From Rhea pennata (taxonomy: Eukaryota > Chordata > Aves > Rheiformes > Rheidae), in assembly GCF_028389875.1 (NCBI RefSeq), contig NC_084670.1:17457383-17521382 (forward strand): DNA of 64,000 nucleotides, given 5' to 3'. The notes below the pieces were generated by a model. That model saw nothing but the letters and a program-made list of their open reading frames with translations, was not told the origin of the DNA and made no database searches. Below, in pieces: positions 13,385 through 25,895 of the stretch (positions are counted from its first letter, which is position 1; each line of letters begins with the position of its first letter). A program made the translations under genes and the position numbers.

Positions 13385-14266
13385 AATAAGCTAAAAATTT
13401 ACCTCTAAGCCTGAGAGCAAAACTAACTGCAGAATGTAAGGCGCTCTGAACATGTCAGGGAACTTGATGGGAATACCTTGGAATAAACACAAACAGTTTA
13501 GATAAAGCCCCCATTTTAATTGTATCAATTCTGCCAATTAATGATAATGGAAGAGCGGTCCAATTAGCTAAATAGCTAATAGTTTTATCAAGCAGAGGCT
13601 GGCAATTTAAAGCAAACAAATTCTTTCTAATTTTATCCGCTTGCACACCAAGATGTTTAAAGGATAATGGGGGATCCAATAAAGGATATTGCTCAAATAG
13701 AGCTACATTTAAATCGCCTAATGGCTTTAAGAGTTTTACCCCAATTAACAAAGAAGAAACATGAACATTCAGTGATTTCCAGCACAATATCTAAAACCAT
13801 CATTAAAAAAAGAATAACGTATTCCCCAACTAAAGACAGAACGGAAAACATCACTGACATTTCCCTTAAAAATACTGATTTCTCCTAAAACAAAGGCTCC
13901 ACTGTATCAGCAAAAGTGTCAGAGAAAAAGGACTCTCCTGTCTAAGTCCTAGTATATAAATCATCTTCAAACTATGGTCATTAGTTTTAAAATAACTGTG
14001 GATTTGAATAAAGGAGATTGACCTATCTAACATATTTAAGACCAAATCCGACTGTTACCTAAATCTGAAATAAGTTAAGGCTATTGAAGAGAACCAAAAG
14101 CCTTTTCAAAAATCAATACCCAGAACAAATTCCTCATGATCATGATTTTCAGGGTAAAAAATCCATTAAAATGATGTCTTCGATTGCTATTAATGAAGCG
14201 ATCTGGAACAAATCCAGAATGATCCATATGGATAATCAAATCTCTCATTTTCTCACATTTTAGGGG
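13385..14266 (-). mobile_element. L1-clade LINE reverse transcriptase fossil
   Basis: Read on the minus strand, broken frames follow the order of an L1 reverse transcriptase. HMDHSGFVPDR near 14,224 corresponds to the HPDQSGFI-GR block. LIFEKAFGS near 14,112-14,090 corresponds to the L-DFEKAFD block. LGLRQESPFS near 13,950-13,920 corresponds to the RGTRQGCPLSP block. FKHLGV at 13,661-13,644 corresponds to the YLGI block, and LPLSLIGRIDTIKM at 13,553-13,512 is very close to the L1 thumb-region signature. After a frameshift near 13,480 the reading continues as LCLFQGIPIKFPDMF to about 13,440. Several stops and frameshifts are present and the FADD box was not found intact, so it is dead. Both ends of the element, the endonuclease and the tail are missing. 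Birds normally carry CR1 rather than L1, so this is a relic. The Tx1 subgroup of the same clade is an alternative. Confidence 0.75.
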
Positions 14267-15092
14267 TCCCAGATTTGGGGTCTGATTTATGAGACAGTGA
14301 TGGATAAAAGGCACGTTTCCTTCCGGCCCTGGGCTGCCCAGTCTGGACAAGTCTGTGCCAGTGGATGGCACAGTCTTGAAAGGGATCTAGAGGAGAAATA
14401 CCCTCACATGCTCAGTGAAAGAAGAGCTCAAATAAATCAGCTTCCAGTATTCCCCACAGATGTCCAAATACCTCTGCTTCTCTGCCGATGTTGTGGAGGC
14501 TGTTGCAGGCTGCAGTGACGGCCGAGCTGCTGCTGTAGAGGTGGAGGAGGGTGCTTCTGATGGGAAATCTCAACAGATTTAAGTCAACAGTCGGGACCAC
14601 GTGAGTGAAGCAGGTTTCATGGGGGAGTTGTTGCTGCGGGGTGTGCACAGGTCCATCTCCTACGGCTTTTGCTTTGCTTCTGTGACTGCTGATCAGACAT
14701 AGCTGCTCCAGAGCCTGCTGGGTGGAAGTGGTGTGTTCCTAGGAGACCCACGGTGGTCTTTTCTGTAACAGTCCCCTCTTTTGAGGCTATGCTTTCCAGA
14801 CAGGAGAGTCCAGCACCTCACCCCTTAGCAGCCAACTTTAGGGCCTGTTGCTACAACCAATCTTTCCATCTGCTAGCTGCCAGTCCCTTCCTGGCATGCT
14901 CTGCACGCTTGGCCTCCCTTTCTTCCAACTCCTCTTGCCCCTGTGTCCCCTGTTGCTGACCCAGCAGCTCCCTTATCCGGTGCCTCAGCTTCTCTTTGGG
15001 GCAACTTGCAAAGGTGACACCCCTATTCTGGTTGCCTGGGAGTGGCTGAAAATGCACTGCACATCCCAGCAGCAGATTTCGAAAATTTCAGG

Positions 15093-15107
15093 AAAAAAAA
15101 AAAAAAA
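15093..15107. repeat. Poly-A tract (15 bases)
   Basis: Uninterrupted A run; no recognisable retroposed sequence upstream. Confidence 0.85.
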
Positions 15108-16327
15108 GAACATTTGTGCTAGAAAAGATGACATAGTTCTCTTTCATGACTTTGCTTTTTTGTTGCCTTTAGGGCATCTCTCTAGGGTAGGCATCCACCT
15201 CCTTCATCTTCCCTTAAAATCTGAGTTGCCTACGGTCTGGGAAATGTCACATCCTACATAATGCTCCTGGGCCCATGTCACAGGGCCAGGATTTGGCCTT
15301 CAGTCTCTGAGCAACAGTGATTCAGTCAGAATTCAATAAAGTGCTTGTGTTATATGAACCGTGTAGGAATCGATTTTTATTTGAAACCAAATTTTAGGTT
15401 TCAAGTAAGAACAAAAAAAATTAGATATCAGGTCAATACGCTTTGTATGGGTATCACATTAGGCCAGAAATATACTGAAATATACTGACTATATTACCAC
15501 TGTAAATTAACTTTGAGTTAGGCTTAATTTCACAGTTGTAGCATCCTCTTCTCCCTCTAACCTACTGACTGCGTACTGGGAAGTTGAAAGCTCAGGTGCT
15601 TTTTTTTTTAATATTTTCAAAAACAGCAGATGCACAATGTGTTTAGAGGGCTGATGTATATGTAAGGAATAGTTAGCAACAGAGCCATCTGTCTTTCTGT
15701 CAGCTGAAACTGTATATAATAACTTTCATCCGAACTTCACAATCAACTAACAGTCTCCTGTTGCTCCCATCCCTACAGTTCATCTCTGCATTTAAACTCC
15801 ATGAAAACCTATACAACTAAAACCTACAGCTTCTGCTATGAGTGCTGTTTCTACCATGTTAGCTGTATAAGGCTGTAGCAAACTCACAGGATCCAATTTC
15901 TGAAGATGTTTCTTTGTAAAAGGGTGTCCTTGAGTGACCACGGGCCATATCAATTGCTTCTCTTCCACATGACTCCTTGCAATTGGGATAGAGATCATTT
16001 TCTTTCCACACTTTGTTCAATCTTGTGTGCTCGGTCTTAGGTTTTTGTTTACAACATTTTTACTAAGATCCACCTATTCCTGTACTTTGTGTCAGGTAAT
16101 CACCAGTAGTGGACGTTTAGAAATGAAAGGTCAGAGGTTGCTGTTTCAGTTGTGCCATGTACTCTCCCAGTTCCCAGCAACTTGAAGCTCAGGTAATCTC
16201 TATTTTAAGCTTGTTTGGACCAGCTGCTATCTGGGGAGGTTACAGAAACCTTCAAGCTAGTCTGGAGGCCAATTGTTGGCAACTCTTGAGAACACATGGA
16301 GACTGCCTTTATCATTGCAGAGTCCCT

Positions 16328-16353
16328 CTTTCTCTCTCTATATATATATATAT
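16328..16353. repeat. CT/TA microsatellite
   Basis: A short CT run passes directly into a TA run; simple sequence repeat. Confidence 0.85.
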
Positions 16354-16564
16354 TTACTACTTTTAGAGGTCTGAAATGATATGTGTAACTCATCTAGACA
16401 GGTCGCATTCATTCCTCATTGCCCACAGTGCTGAATAGCTTTCCTCAAATCCTTTAATGGGCTTGAATCCAAATGGTGAAAGCAGATCAGTTACCAAGAA
16501 CTGTCTGGAAGGAAAAGAAGAGAACTGTTAGGTAAATTGGGAATATTCACAGTAGTTCCACCAG

Positions 16565-16615
16565 CAACAGCAGCATTCTCTCCTGGTGATTGGAGAGAAT
16601 GAACATTCACTGCTG
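16565..16615. repeat. Short two-part hairpin
   Basis: A perfect 10-bp stem (16,574-16,583 with 16,592-16,601) closes an 8-base loop. Outside it, CAGCAG near 16,568 can pair with CTGCTG near 16,612 across an uneven bulge. The total stem is too short and too interrupted for a confident microRNA precursor. Confidence 0.5.
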
Positions 16616-19600
16616 AAACTTGGCCTCGGAGATGGGTATTTGTTAGAGCAAATGTGCTAAGCTGTGGCATCTGTAGGACAGCATGGGATGGTGGAGAAGG
16701 CTCCAGAACTGACCCAAGCTTGCCAGTCCCAATCCAGCCCGGCCAGGTGTCAGCCTGGTGCATCTATGATGACTCCAGAGCACCTCTCCTACACAGAACA
16801 GACATCTCTCTTCAGGAGAAGATTTCAGGAGTATCCTTGAGACAGTCCCCTGGTGGACTCAGTGGAGAGATCTGACATCAAAAAGAAGGACCCTTTATCT
16901 ATGCAGGTGCAGTGCCCAAGATGAAAGGAGCAGGCAACGCGGCAGAAGCATTCAGGGTAGCGTTTCAGCTGCCTGCACCCGCCTTGTAACAGTGCCTTGC
17001 ACCGAATCTGAGGAGGCTTTTCATGATCATTACGTAGAAGAATTCTTCTACCATGAGCTCAAGTTACGAAAAGTGAGAGGATTTCACTGCTGCCAGCCAG
17101 AGTAAAAAATGGGATATGTAAAGATTTCTTCCCAACTTTATTAAGAGTCTCCACTAGTGACACTAATGGGCAACAGCAAATCACAGTCACAGTATTTTTT
17201 TTAAACACTTCTGTCATTAGTAAGCTCAGAGATGTAGACTGGAAAATACAAACACAGTTATAAATTCCATTAACTTTTCGGAAACCAAAGGAGATTTACC
17301 ACAAAAGGAGAACAAATTTGCTCCTAGTTACAGTGATGTAATTCCAGGAAAGCTGACAGGGAAGCACTAACTCAAGGAAAAGAATTTGCTCTGAGCTCCG
17401 GGAATGTGTGTTAGGCTGTTCTGAATAGATATATCTATCTCTCTATATTGTGCGAAAGAAAGAGAGAAAGACTTTTTATGTTATACCCATTAAAAAGAAA
17501 CTCAAACACATAGCTTATTTTTATAAATAAATGTGTTACCTGAAAAATAGGCGCACACACCCTCATTTGTATAGGATTTGGTATACATCTGTGCTCTTCG
17601 ACAGATTATTCCAAACCCTGAGTATTTCATATAATTAATGTCAATATGCTTGGCTTATTTGTTATAAAAGAAAAGGATTTCTAATTAGCCTTTTTGATGT
17701 GTTAAACTTCAGTATTTCTCCTGAGTGTTTTCCTTTTTTCTTTTCTTATTTTTTAACACTCCTGCACAGAGAAAGAGACAGTGTAAGGCTTATGCACTAC
17801 TTAAGTCTTACTCTGAAGATAGTTTAAGTTGCATGTAAGTGATAACTAGGCCTCAGGTTGGCCCTCAACATGGGGTGAATTTCACCTACTACACACAATG
17901 CCAGGAGTCTGCATACTATAAACTGGCCTTGTGACAAGTCAAATATTCGAATTTCCTGTTAAATTCAACCAGCACTTTGCATATTTCCATTTATTATAGT
18001 GACACATAAAGTTTAACTGAAGTAAACCTCCCTTGCCTTCACCGAACCTCTGGACAGTCTTCTGGGAAGAACAAAACCTTCACAGCAGTGACATTCAGAG
18101 GTTCATCACAACTGGCCAAGGACACAAGTAAATCCTGAGCAGTATAAGAGAGCACAAGTGTGGTGAGCTCCCCAGAGGCAGCAATAAGGAAAGTCAAGGT
18201 GAGCACTTTTTTTATCAATTGACCCTGCAGAAAGGTCAGACAAATCCAGTGGGTTTTGCCAAGCCGAAGTAATTCGTTGTATCAGCAACAACTATCAGGA
18301 GGGTGGAAGGGTAAGCATACAGACCCAGGTCTCTTACCACTTACGCCTCTTTCCCTCAGGAGAAACTCAGCACTGGATTTAGATTTGAGTAAAACCACTG
18401 TACCAGACTGACCGGATGTTTGTTGGAAGTAACAGGAACATTTTCCCTTTATTTCCGATCTTGGACTAAGCTCTAAATGAGATCAGTGCTGGAGCTGATC
18501 TGTGGAGGCATACAGGAAAAAAAAATGCTTCTCCATTAAAATGGACAAGCAAAGTACTTCACTGAGGAGTGAAACAAGATATGATATTCTAAGCTCAGGT
18601 TGTTTTTCTTTCCTGTGTGGCTCTCATTTAACACAAAGAAGCTCATTTTCCATATCATGGGGCACTTGATCCTGGGCAAAAGATACAGCATCTTCCCTAG
18701 AAGCAAGAAGGCCTTACTTTACAGCTTTAGCAAGACTGCATACATCAGCCTTGTTGGTTGATCAGTGAATTCAAATAAGAACAGCAAATTCCTAAAACTT
18801 TGGCCAAATTGAGCGATTTTTTGGTTGTTCCAATAAGCCAGTATTGCTGTGGAAACCTGGAAGCAGCAGTCAAGTCTTTGATGATTTATTTAGTAGGAGT
18901 CATCTAGTAGCTAATTGTCTGTAATTTTTAACCTCATTCACGTACATTGCTGATTCTTCTTCCAGCATGTGCAGTTTTCTCCTTAAGCTTTCTTACATAT
19001 CTGTATATAACACTTCCAGACAGCAGTTCAACTTTATCACAAATATTTTTATGAACTTGCCAAACCACATCCAAGATCTTCAGACTCGAAAGTAAAAGAT
19101 AAAATCATCCTCAGAGGGCACCTCACCCATCTCCACCCAGGCACATGAAAAAAACCTCAGCTTCAGGCTCCAACATTTTACATTTATAATCAGTCAGAGC
19201 TTTGTGATTTTCTTCAGTGATGGAATTTTCACCTTTCCATTCTTTTGCTGGATTTTTCACCTTGGATCCATATCAAAAGAGAGAAAATACTGTGCACCAT
19301 GTAACAGAACCATGCACTCTGTCTGCATTGCATATCTCACCATCTCTGTGGTACAGGCCCTGGTTAGTTTGCCCATCACTAGTATGCCCATCAGTGACTG
19401 CAGATGTACCACAGGAAGAAAGAGTGATGACCAGCTAGTAGGGTTTTGGCTGTGAGTGGAGAAGACTTTTGCACTACTAGCAATAAGTTTTAGAAGAGAT
19501 CACAGGTAACAAGAACACTTAAGACATTTGATCATTGTAACCTAGATCTTTCCAGTTAAGTTCGAAGAAGAATCTGATTCAATGTGTGGTTCTTTTTCCA

Positions 19601-19662
19601 TCACAGCTTAAAGATGCCCTGGTGCCTGTAGAATATTTAAGCCGTAAAAACATTATTACCGT
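16616..19662. other. Noncoding stretch, no gene recognised
   Basis: AT-rich unique DNA with small ATCT/GAAA-type simple sequence near 17,425-17,470. No repeat family or exon was recognised. Confidence 0.5.
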
Positions 19663-19687
19663 CGTGAGATTTCTGGTTAATCTCACG
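19663..19687. repeat. Perfect 9-bp inverted repeat with 7-base loop
   Basis: Arms CGTGAGATT (19,663-19,671) and AATCTCACG (19,679-19,687) are exact reverse complements. Each arm contains a CpG, which is uncommon in this AT-rich surrounding. Function unknown; chance is possible. Confidence 0.6.
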
Positions 19688-20002
19688 TGATTCTTTGTAA
19701 GATAGAAAATTATTTCTTTTCATTGTCTGCATTCAATTATTCTGATGCATGATTCAGCAACTGTCACATGTCCATCTTGGGGTGGCCTCATGCCACTAGA
19801 GGATGAAGTGAACTTTCTGTCTCCTATTTGTATGTTTATGAAGAAGCCTGACAGAAGATGGAAAATATTCTATTTGGGCAATATTATTACTATAATCTAC
19901 AATGATCCATGCCTGTGGGAAGACATTTTAAAAAGAATAACTTCTATTCTGTTAATGTAGCCATTGTTTAAATGTAAAATATAATTACAGTACCCAGCCA
20001 GG

Positions 20003-20018
20003 GTGTGTGTGTGTGTGT
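20003..20018. repeat. TG microsatellite
   Basis: Eight GT units followed by an imperfect extension to about 20,023. Confidence 0.9.
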
Positions 20019-21792
20019 TGTGTAATTTTACAATACTATGTCTAAGTGAGCGTTGGGTTTCCACCTATGAACTTACCACACCCAGGAATGCTGATATTAC
20101 ACAATTACACACATCCTGTTGACTAATTACATAATAATTAGTATTTTTAATATTCAAAGATGCATTCATATCAGTTATGCAAGATTTTTTGTCACAGAAA
20201 AATTAAGAACAAAACATAAAAAATGTATGTACTGAACACTGCAGGTCAGAGCTTATAGAGCATGGTCTTATCTTCCAGCAGACAGCACATAATACTTCAT
20301 ACTTTAAACACATGTTTGGCAGCCCTTCTCTTCCCTGCTGTTACTTTAGGTAACACCTGCTTTATAAAACTGTTAAAGTTATTTTGCATTCAACATAGCT
20401 AGAATTTCTGTAGTCTGCCTACTACTGAGTTATGATCACTTATCATGACTAGAGATAATTTTTGGCTGAAAAACTACTGCAATGTGTCTGAGGAAGAAAG
20501 ATTGTTCTTTACAATGACAATTCTGGGAGGAATCTGAAAAAGTTGCTCTAAGTTAGCAATTACCTACAAAAATATCTTAAATGCTGTTGGTTTAAGAAAG
20601 TGCTACTGATGAACCTGAGCCATTTGGATATGGAACATATTTTCCACAAGTTTGGGTGGAGTGTCCTGATCTGGGTTTTTGGTTCTCCTCACAACACAGA
20701 TGAGAGGCCAGATGTAAAGTCTGGCTCACTATTTGGATTTGGGGGCTTTAAGATCATAGACTTTTTGCTGCAACCATGTCTTAAAAGATATATCTAAAAA
20801 AAAAAATGTTTATGTAAAATAAAATTTGGTGTTTCTTCATCCAACCATAGTTTACAGAAGAAGGCATAGAGGCCCAGCTCTGGGCCGTACCCACGCCATT
20901 TTTTTGTTATCTATTTTACACTAAAGTATATCGTACCTGGTGTTTCCGTGGTGTTTCTGGCCTGACTTTGCTAGTTTCCTTGGAGCCCCAGATGTGCACA
21001 CAGATGTTCCTGGCAGCAGGGATGGAAAAGATGGAGTGTGCTCCCACCTCCAGCTATGTCAGTGGCCCCACATGGTTGCTAGACAACAGTATAAAGCAAC
21101 CAGCACCTTGCAGGTAACTTCATTTTTTGGCTCTTCATGAATTGCAATTTTAACTTTTCAATCACGTGGCTGCAAGTGTCATTTCAAGGTCTTGTGGGCA
21201 AATCACTGCCCAGGGGCTTTGTACTGAGGTTCTTACCTGTCTGTCTTTCCATGAGGCAAATGCGTTTCTTCAGAGAGAGCTGCTTGAGAAAGTGCTCTTA
21301 AAACGTGGAGCCTTGGTGGATGCGATTAGCCAAATTCCTCTTTTCCCTTCTATCCTAAAGGAAAACAAAGCCACAATGAACTTACGTGTTTTGCTATTTC
21401 CACTCCCCATCAGAATGCCATAGTTCATTTGCATATATTATTATTAGCAGTACTGAAAATAATCCAAAAGAAAAATTTTCACCTGGCCTGACAACACAAG
21501 GGCCAACTTGCTTCCTGATGTGATTTTAAATGGCTGAGATATTAAAACACTGAAAAAGGGGGTTTATAATGGAAATACTGACAGACTATTAACTATAGAG
21601 ACGCTGCTCTAATAAATGGAATGGCCTGTCATAATCTCTAGTTCATAAATATGCAAATACAAGGCAGAGGATTTGCTCCAAAGGATGTCTCTATAATTTT
21701 AACTGACCTTTACTGATACTAAATGAGCCTGTTGCTTCTGTTTTGGAGCATTAAATAGAAAGTACAGGGAATCCTGTCTCTCTGCATTCAAG

Positions 21793-21856
21793 GCCTACTT
21801 CTGCTCCCGTTAACGTCAATGGCAAAATCCTCACCATCTTCAACAGGAAAAAAATT
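21793..21856. repeat. Ancient short interspersed repeat fragment
   Basis: CTCCCGTTAACGTCAATGGC, then a second partial copy of the same unit (CATCTTCAACAGG) and TTGGCCCC. This resembles the common amniote form in which TCCCATTGACTTCAATGGG units precede a GATTGGGCCC ending. It is related to the fragments at 25.66-25.89 and 63.87 kb. Confidence 0.45.
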
Positions 21857-23926
21857 GGCCCCAGAATATAGAAAATTTAAGACTTCTGGCATAAAGCTGA
21901 ACTCTTGACTGTACTTGATTTTAATTCTATTCTCATCTGTGTTAATTATTATTATATTAATTCTTCTGTTTGGGAGAAATTAAGCACGTATTTGCTCCAT
22001 GTGTCAAAGAGCTTGACCTGCCAAAATGCTCTCATTTGTTCAGTGATAAACAGGCTGTCAATATGATATAAATGTTGAATTTTATCCAGTTTCCTGTTCT
22101 GAACCAAACAGAGGTAAATCCAGTGACTTAATGTTTAATAACCTAAATGTAATATCTTCTTTGTGCCTCGCACTGCACAGTAAAGAATTGGATGGCTAGC
22201 AGTTTTGCAAATTCCCAACCCCTAATTATTTTAAGCTATTCATCCTGGTATCTGTCCATTGATGCTCAGCCAAATTGCCAGCAGGGGAGAGATCTGTCCA
22301 ATCCAGGAGCTAAATGAGTCACTGAGAGTCAATCTGTTTTTTTCCCTTGCTGCTGGGATTTCCTTGGGTCCTGGCCTCTCTCTGCTCCAATCACACACAC
22401 AGCTCCAGGCATGGGTCCTCTTTGGCTTCAGCTGCCTCCTGTCTCCCCATGTCTGCTCCGCTCATCACAGCTGCTCATGGGCTCTTGCCGGCTGGCCACA
22501 GCAGACCAAGGCTTCCACCGCACCGCTCTTACAGCCCTTGCTCTGAAGGAAAATGAAGACATCTCGGCCTTGTTGAATTTGCTGCTGAAGTAATACATCA
22601 GGTATCTAGATGGAAAGCAAACCACATGAATAAAATGTGTCATCTGGGTTAGATGCTAATTTATTTGCCTTAAGTTCTGGGAATAATATTTGCACATTTT
22701 CCAGAGAACTCAGTTAAGTTCCATAGAAATTGAATACTAATATAATTTCTGCAGCATGGAAAACAAATATGAAACAGAGAAAAAAATAGACTCATCAGAA
22801 ATATTAGCTGCTCAGTATTAAAATATCTGACAATGCCGCAAATAAAACTTATAAACAGAAACATTTAAAACCTAAGTATTCACTAAAAAGCAAATTCCTT
22901 GATTCCTCCCTTTTAGGGTCAGGATTCAATTACACAAAAATATGCAGCAGATTTAAGGACTGCATGTAAGATTAAGATAACTGGTATTTCATGGTAAATG
23001 ATTAAATTAGCTGACACAGTTTTATCCTGAACTTTGCCATTAAAACTGACATTTTTGTGCCATGTACATTGTAGGCTGCTGGCAATCTAAAATGCCTTTC
23101 TTCTTTCAAAGATTTTAAATAGCTAAAGAACCCTTGTTCTTTACTCTATTTGCAAATGTGTGGAAAATATATCTACATCATAGTAAGATGAACTAAGTAC
23201 AGGTCTTGTTTTTTTCTTATCTACCATACAAATACTGTAAGAAAATGCCAAGGAAATTCCAAATGCCCAGATTCAGCTCTGCACTATGCACGTTAATCAA
23301 GTCATTTATGTGATTCTACAGAGACGAGAACATGCTGTCCTCCTCATCTTGAGTAAAAATAGAGAAATGACAGAAGCTTCTTACTAAAAGTTTAATTATT
23401 CCTAGTATACAATTCTAAACCACACTGCTTTATTCTCCTTCATTTCAGGCTTGCTTTTTTATGCTGCCAGAGAGTTATGGGAATAATTTTTTTACAATAC
23501 AGAGTTTTGTAAAAACTCAGGACAGGGTGGATGAAGTGTTGCCAAAGCTGGTGGTTGTAGTCACTGCATAGCTGGGAAGGAGGAACTCAAATTCCTCTGC
23601 GAAGCTACCCAGCCCTCAAAGCAAAGCACAGGCACACGTCATTGTACACAGCAATGGCAAGGTGAGTCTCATCAGATAACCGAACTTTGTGGGAAGCATA
23701 TCTTCCAACTGTTGCACTGAGCAGACATTGGAGCTGGGTGGGAAGAAAAGCCACAGAAGCACAGCAGAAACAAAGCAGAAGGCTGGACACTCAGACTGTG
23801 CATCCCTAAGAGAAACCAAAAGTAAGCATAAGGAATAGGCTCTGGCTGAAAGAGCAATCACATGTGATCAGATAAAATTCTTCTAGTTGTTTGACTTGTC
23901 CTGTGGTCAGAAAAACAATTCTTGGT

Positions 23927-23928
<2 letters not shown>

Positions 23929-23957
<29 letters not shown>
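23929..23957. repeat. Poly-T tract (29 bases)
   Basis: Uninterrupted T run. Read on the minus strand it would be an A tail, but the sequence to its right (the would-be body) was not recognised as a retroposed gene or SINE. Confidence 0.9.
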
Positions 23958-24750
23958 GTAAATTCCTAGTTACATAAAAGTAATGTGTGACTCTTACCAA
24001 CAATTTCTCCCTATAAGTAGAATAATTTAGAATATCTCAAAACTTTTTAGCCAGAAAGTTCCCAAAAAAGTAGCTATAACAATACAAAAACACAGAAACT
24101 GCAGTACTAGTCCAGAACAATGGTCCAGCTTGTTTAGCCTTTCAGTCAAGACCTTACACACTTTTGAGAATGAGGCAATAGCAAGGACAATTATTACTGT
24201 AGAACCATCCACTAGAAGGGGACATTTAATTCACCACTCATGGGCTATGAAAGTTGAAGCTTTATGAAGAAGTCATGTATGCATCATATACCGCTTCCTG
24301 TGCACTGGCTAGAAGATAAAAAATCTCCAAACACTCACTATACAATTTGAAGGAGTAAAGACATATCTCTGTACTTTGACTTCCAGGAAGCAAGATCTCT
24401 GCTAAAACAGGTAGCAAAAGCTCCACAGACACCAAAGAAACTGCTTTTTTATTCCAGCAGACAATCTAGCCCTTTATTCTTATTGTAGACTTATCAGAGG
24501 TTTATACATAACACGAATGTTATGGCAAAGCTACTGGATTCCTTGTTAGCCATAAACAATTGAGAAAGACTTTGGACTTCTTCACTCTTTTCACGTCTTG
24601 GATCTTCTGTCAGTTCTAATAAAGAACAAGAAACAGCTCTCTACACAGCATCTTCCCCAGGAGTTAAAAATTGCAATTATACAGCACTCACACAGTCACA
24701 CTACTATCATCAAAGGATGACTTTCAATGAAAAGAAATGGTCATGAAGAC

Positions 24751-24795
24751 AGTTTCATTGTTTGAGAACTCATGCAAATGCCGAACAATGAAACT
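24751..24795. repeat. Perfect 12-bp inverted repeat with 21-base loop
   Basis: Left arm AGTTTCATTGTT (24,751-24,762) and right arm AACAATGAAACT (24,784-24,795) are exact reverse complements. The loop contains ATGCAAAT, an octamer-like word. The stem does not extend outward, so a microRNA precursor is unlikely, though a structured RNA element or paired protein sites remain possible. ATTGTT/AACAAT resembles the core bound by SOX proteins and appears in opposite orientation in the two arms. Confidence 0.65.
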
Positions 24796-25654
24796 CAATC
24801 TGATTATCGAAAAATCAAACCTGTACGACCAGCTCACAAATTGTGTTATTCAATTAAAACTTCTCAGCTCTCCTACATAATTTCTTGCTGTTTATATATC
24901 GTGCAAAGAATATAGCTACTTTTACTTCTCTTTTGTACATTTTAAACTTTGAAAACCTTTCACAGCAGAGGTTATATGAATCATCTAGCTTTTTCTATTC
25001 TAAAATGTTTCACTGATCATTCATTATTAAGTGAGTAAAATGAAGATAGCTATGATAAATTTTGATCTATCTCAAAGTATTAGGAAGGATACGAAAACAT
25101 CTTGTTCATAGTACTAACTTTTAGATGACATATGAGGGTACAATCCCACTTTTTTCACTGTCACATACAATCAGGCTCTTAATAACCTAATCACGTTTTA
25201 CATTACATTACATTTTCCCCATTCCTGAGCACTAAGAGTTTCAGTTTGGCTGGTATTTAGCAGAAATGCATTCAAACAGTACAGCAGTGAGGAACTGGGT
25301 GCTGGTGAACAGGAAACACATTGATGTCAGAAATCAGGATCTGAACTAATGCCTAGTTTTTTCTAACTAAATTTGTGTCTGAAGAGCTCTACATACACAT
25401 ATATTTTCCTCTTGTGGCTCTTTCCAGAAAGAGAATAATAAGCACGTGAGCCCTCACAGATCTGAGACTGATGTTATTCAACACATTCCAGTTCCAATGT
25501 TCTATTACTACATAAACAACAATATAACTGCATATGGACAACAGAAATAACTTAAAGAAGAATCACACTAATCAAGGAAAAAGAAAGAACCAGATCTTTT
25601 CCATAAGCAGAGATCCTGAATATATCTTACTCCTCATCATTCTGTAACAAGGAA

Positions 25655-25895
25655 GACTAAACTGAAGTCAGTGGGGTTATTTGAGATTGGATATATTTGG
25701 GAAAAGCTTAAAATGCTTTCAGTTTCATCACAGCCCCCTGCAGGTCGGGTTCCTCAAGGTGCAAGAGGGCCAGGTCACTGGAAAAGGGAAGCAGACCTGG
25801 GACAGAAGTCATGCAAAGCTCATTGTGGACCTAATAAGGGCTTGATTTCGTACCAATGAAATCAACAGGAGCTTGGCTCACATTTGCAATGGGAG
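25655..25895. repeat. Ancient short interspersed repeat pieces
   Basis: CTGAAGTCAGTGGGG at about 25,660, and GGGCTTGATTTCGTACCAAT followed by GAAATCAACAGGAG and TTTGCAATGGGAG at about 25,837-25,893. Both match the order of the near-palindromic amniote repeat described at 4,911 and 21,793. The sequence between the two pieces is unrelated, so these may be two fragments. Confidence 0.4.

Larger units (their letters stand above)
14300..16564. other. Noncoding stretch, no gene recognised
   Basis: Unique sequence without recognised repeats or exons. The 137-codon plus-strand frame at 14,848-15,261 runs through a pyrimidine-rich, stop-poor segment and ends in a lysine run that is the A tract at 15,093-15,107, so it is probably not coding. 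A CT then TA microsatellite (about 16,328-16,353) lies near the right end. Confidence 0.5.
19688..24750. other. Noncoding stretch with candidate regulatory segments
   Basis: No exon or repeat family recognised apart from the simple repeats and ancient fragment listed separately. The 21,420-21,760 segment holds ATTTGCAT at 21,427-21,434 and ATGCAAAT at 21,651-21,658, both matching the octamer bound by POU-domain factors, in complex AT-rich DNA. This makes it a regulatory candidate only. Confidence 0.4.

Noticed and set aside
14848..15261. 137-codon plus-strand frame
   Set aside because: It includes the translated A tract at 15,093-15,107 and pyrimidine-rich stop-poor DNA. No similarity recognised, and overlapping frames exist on the other strand.
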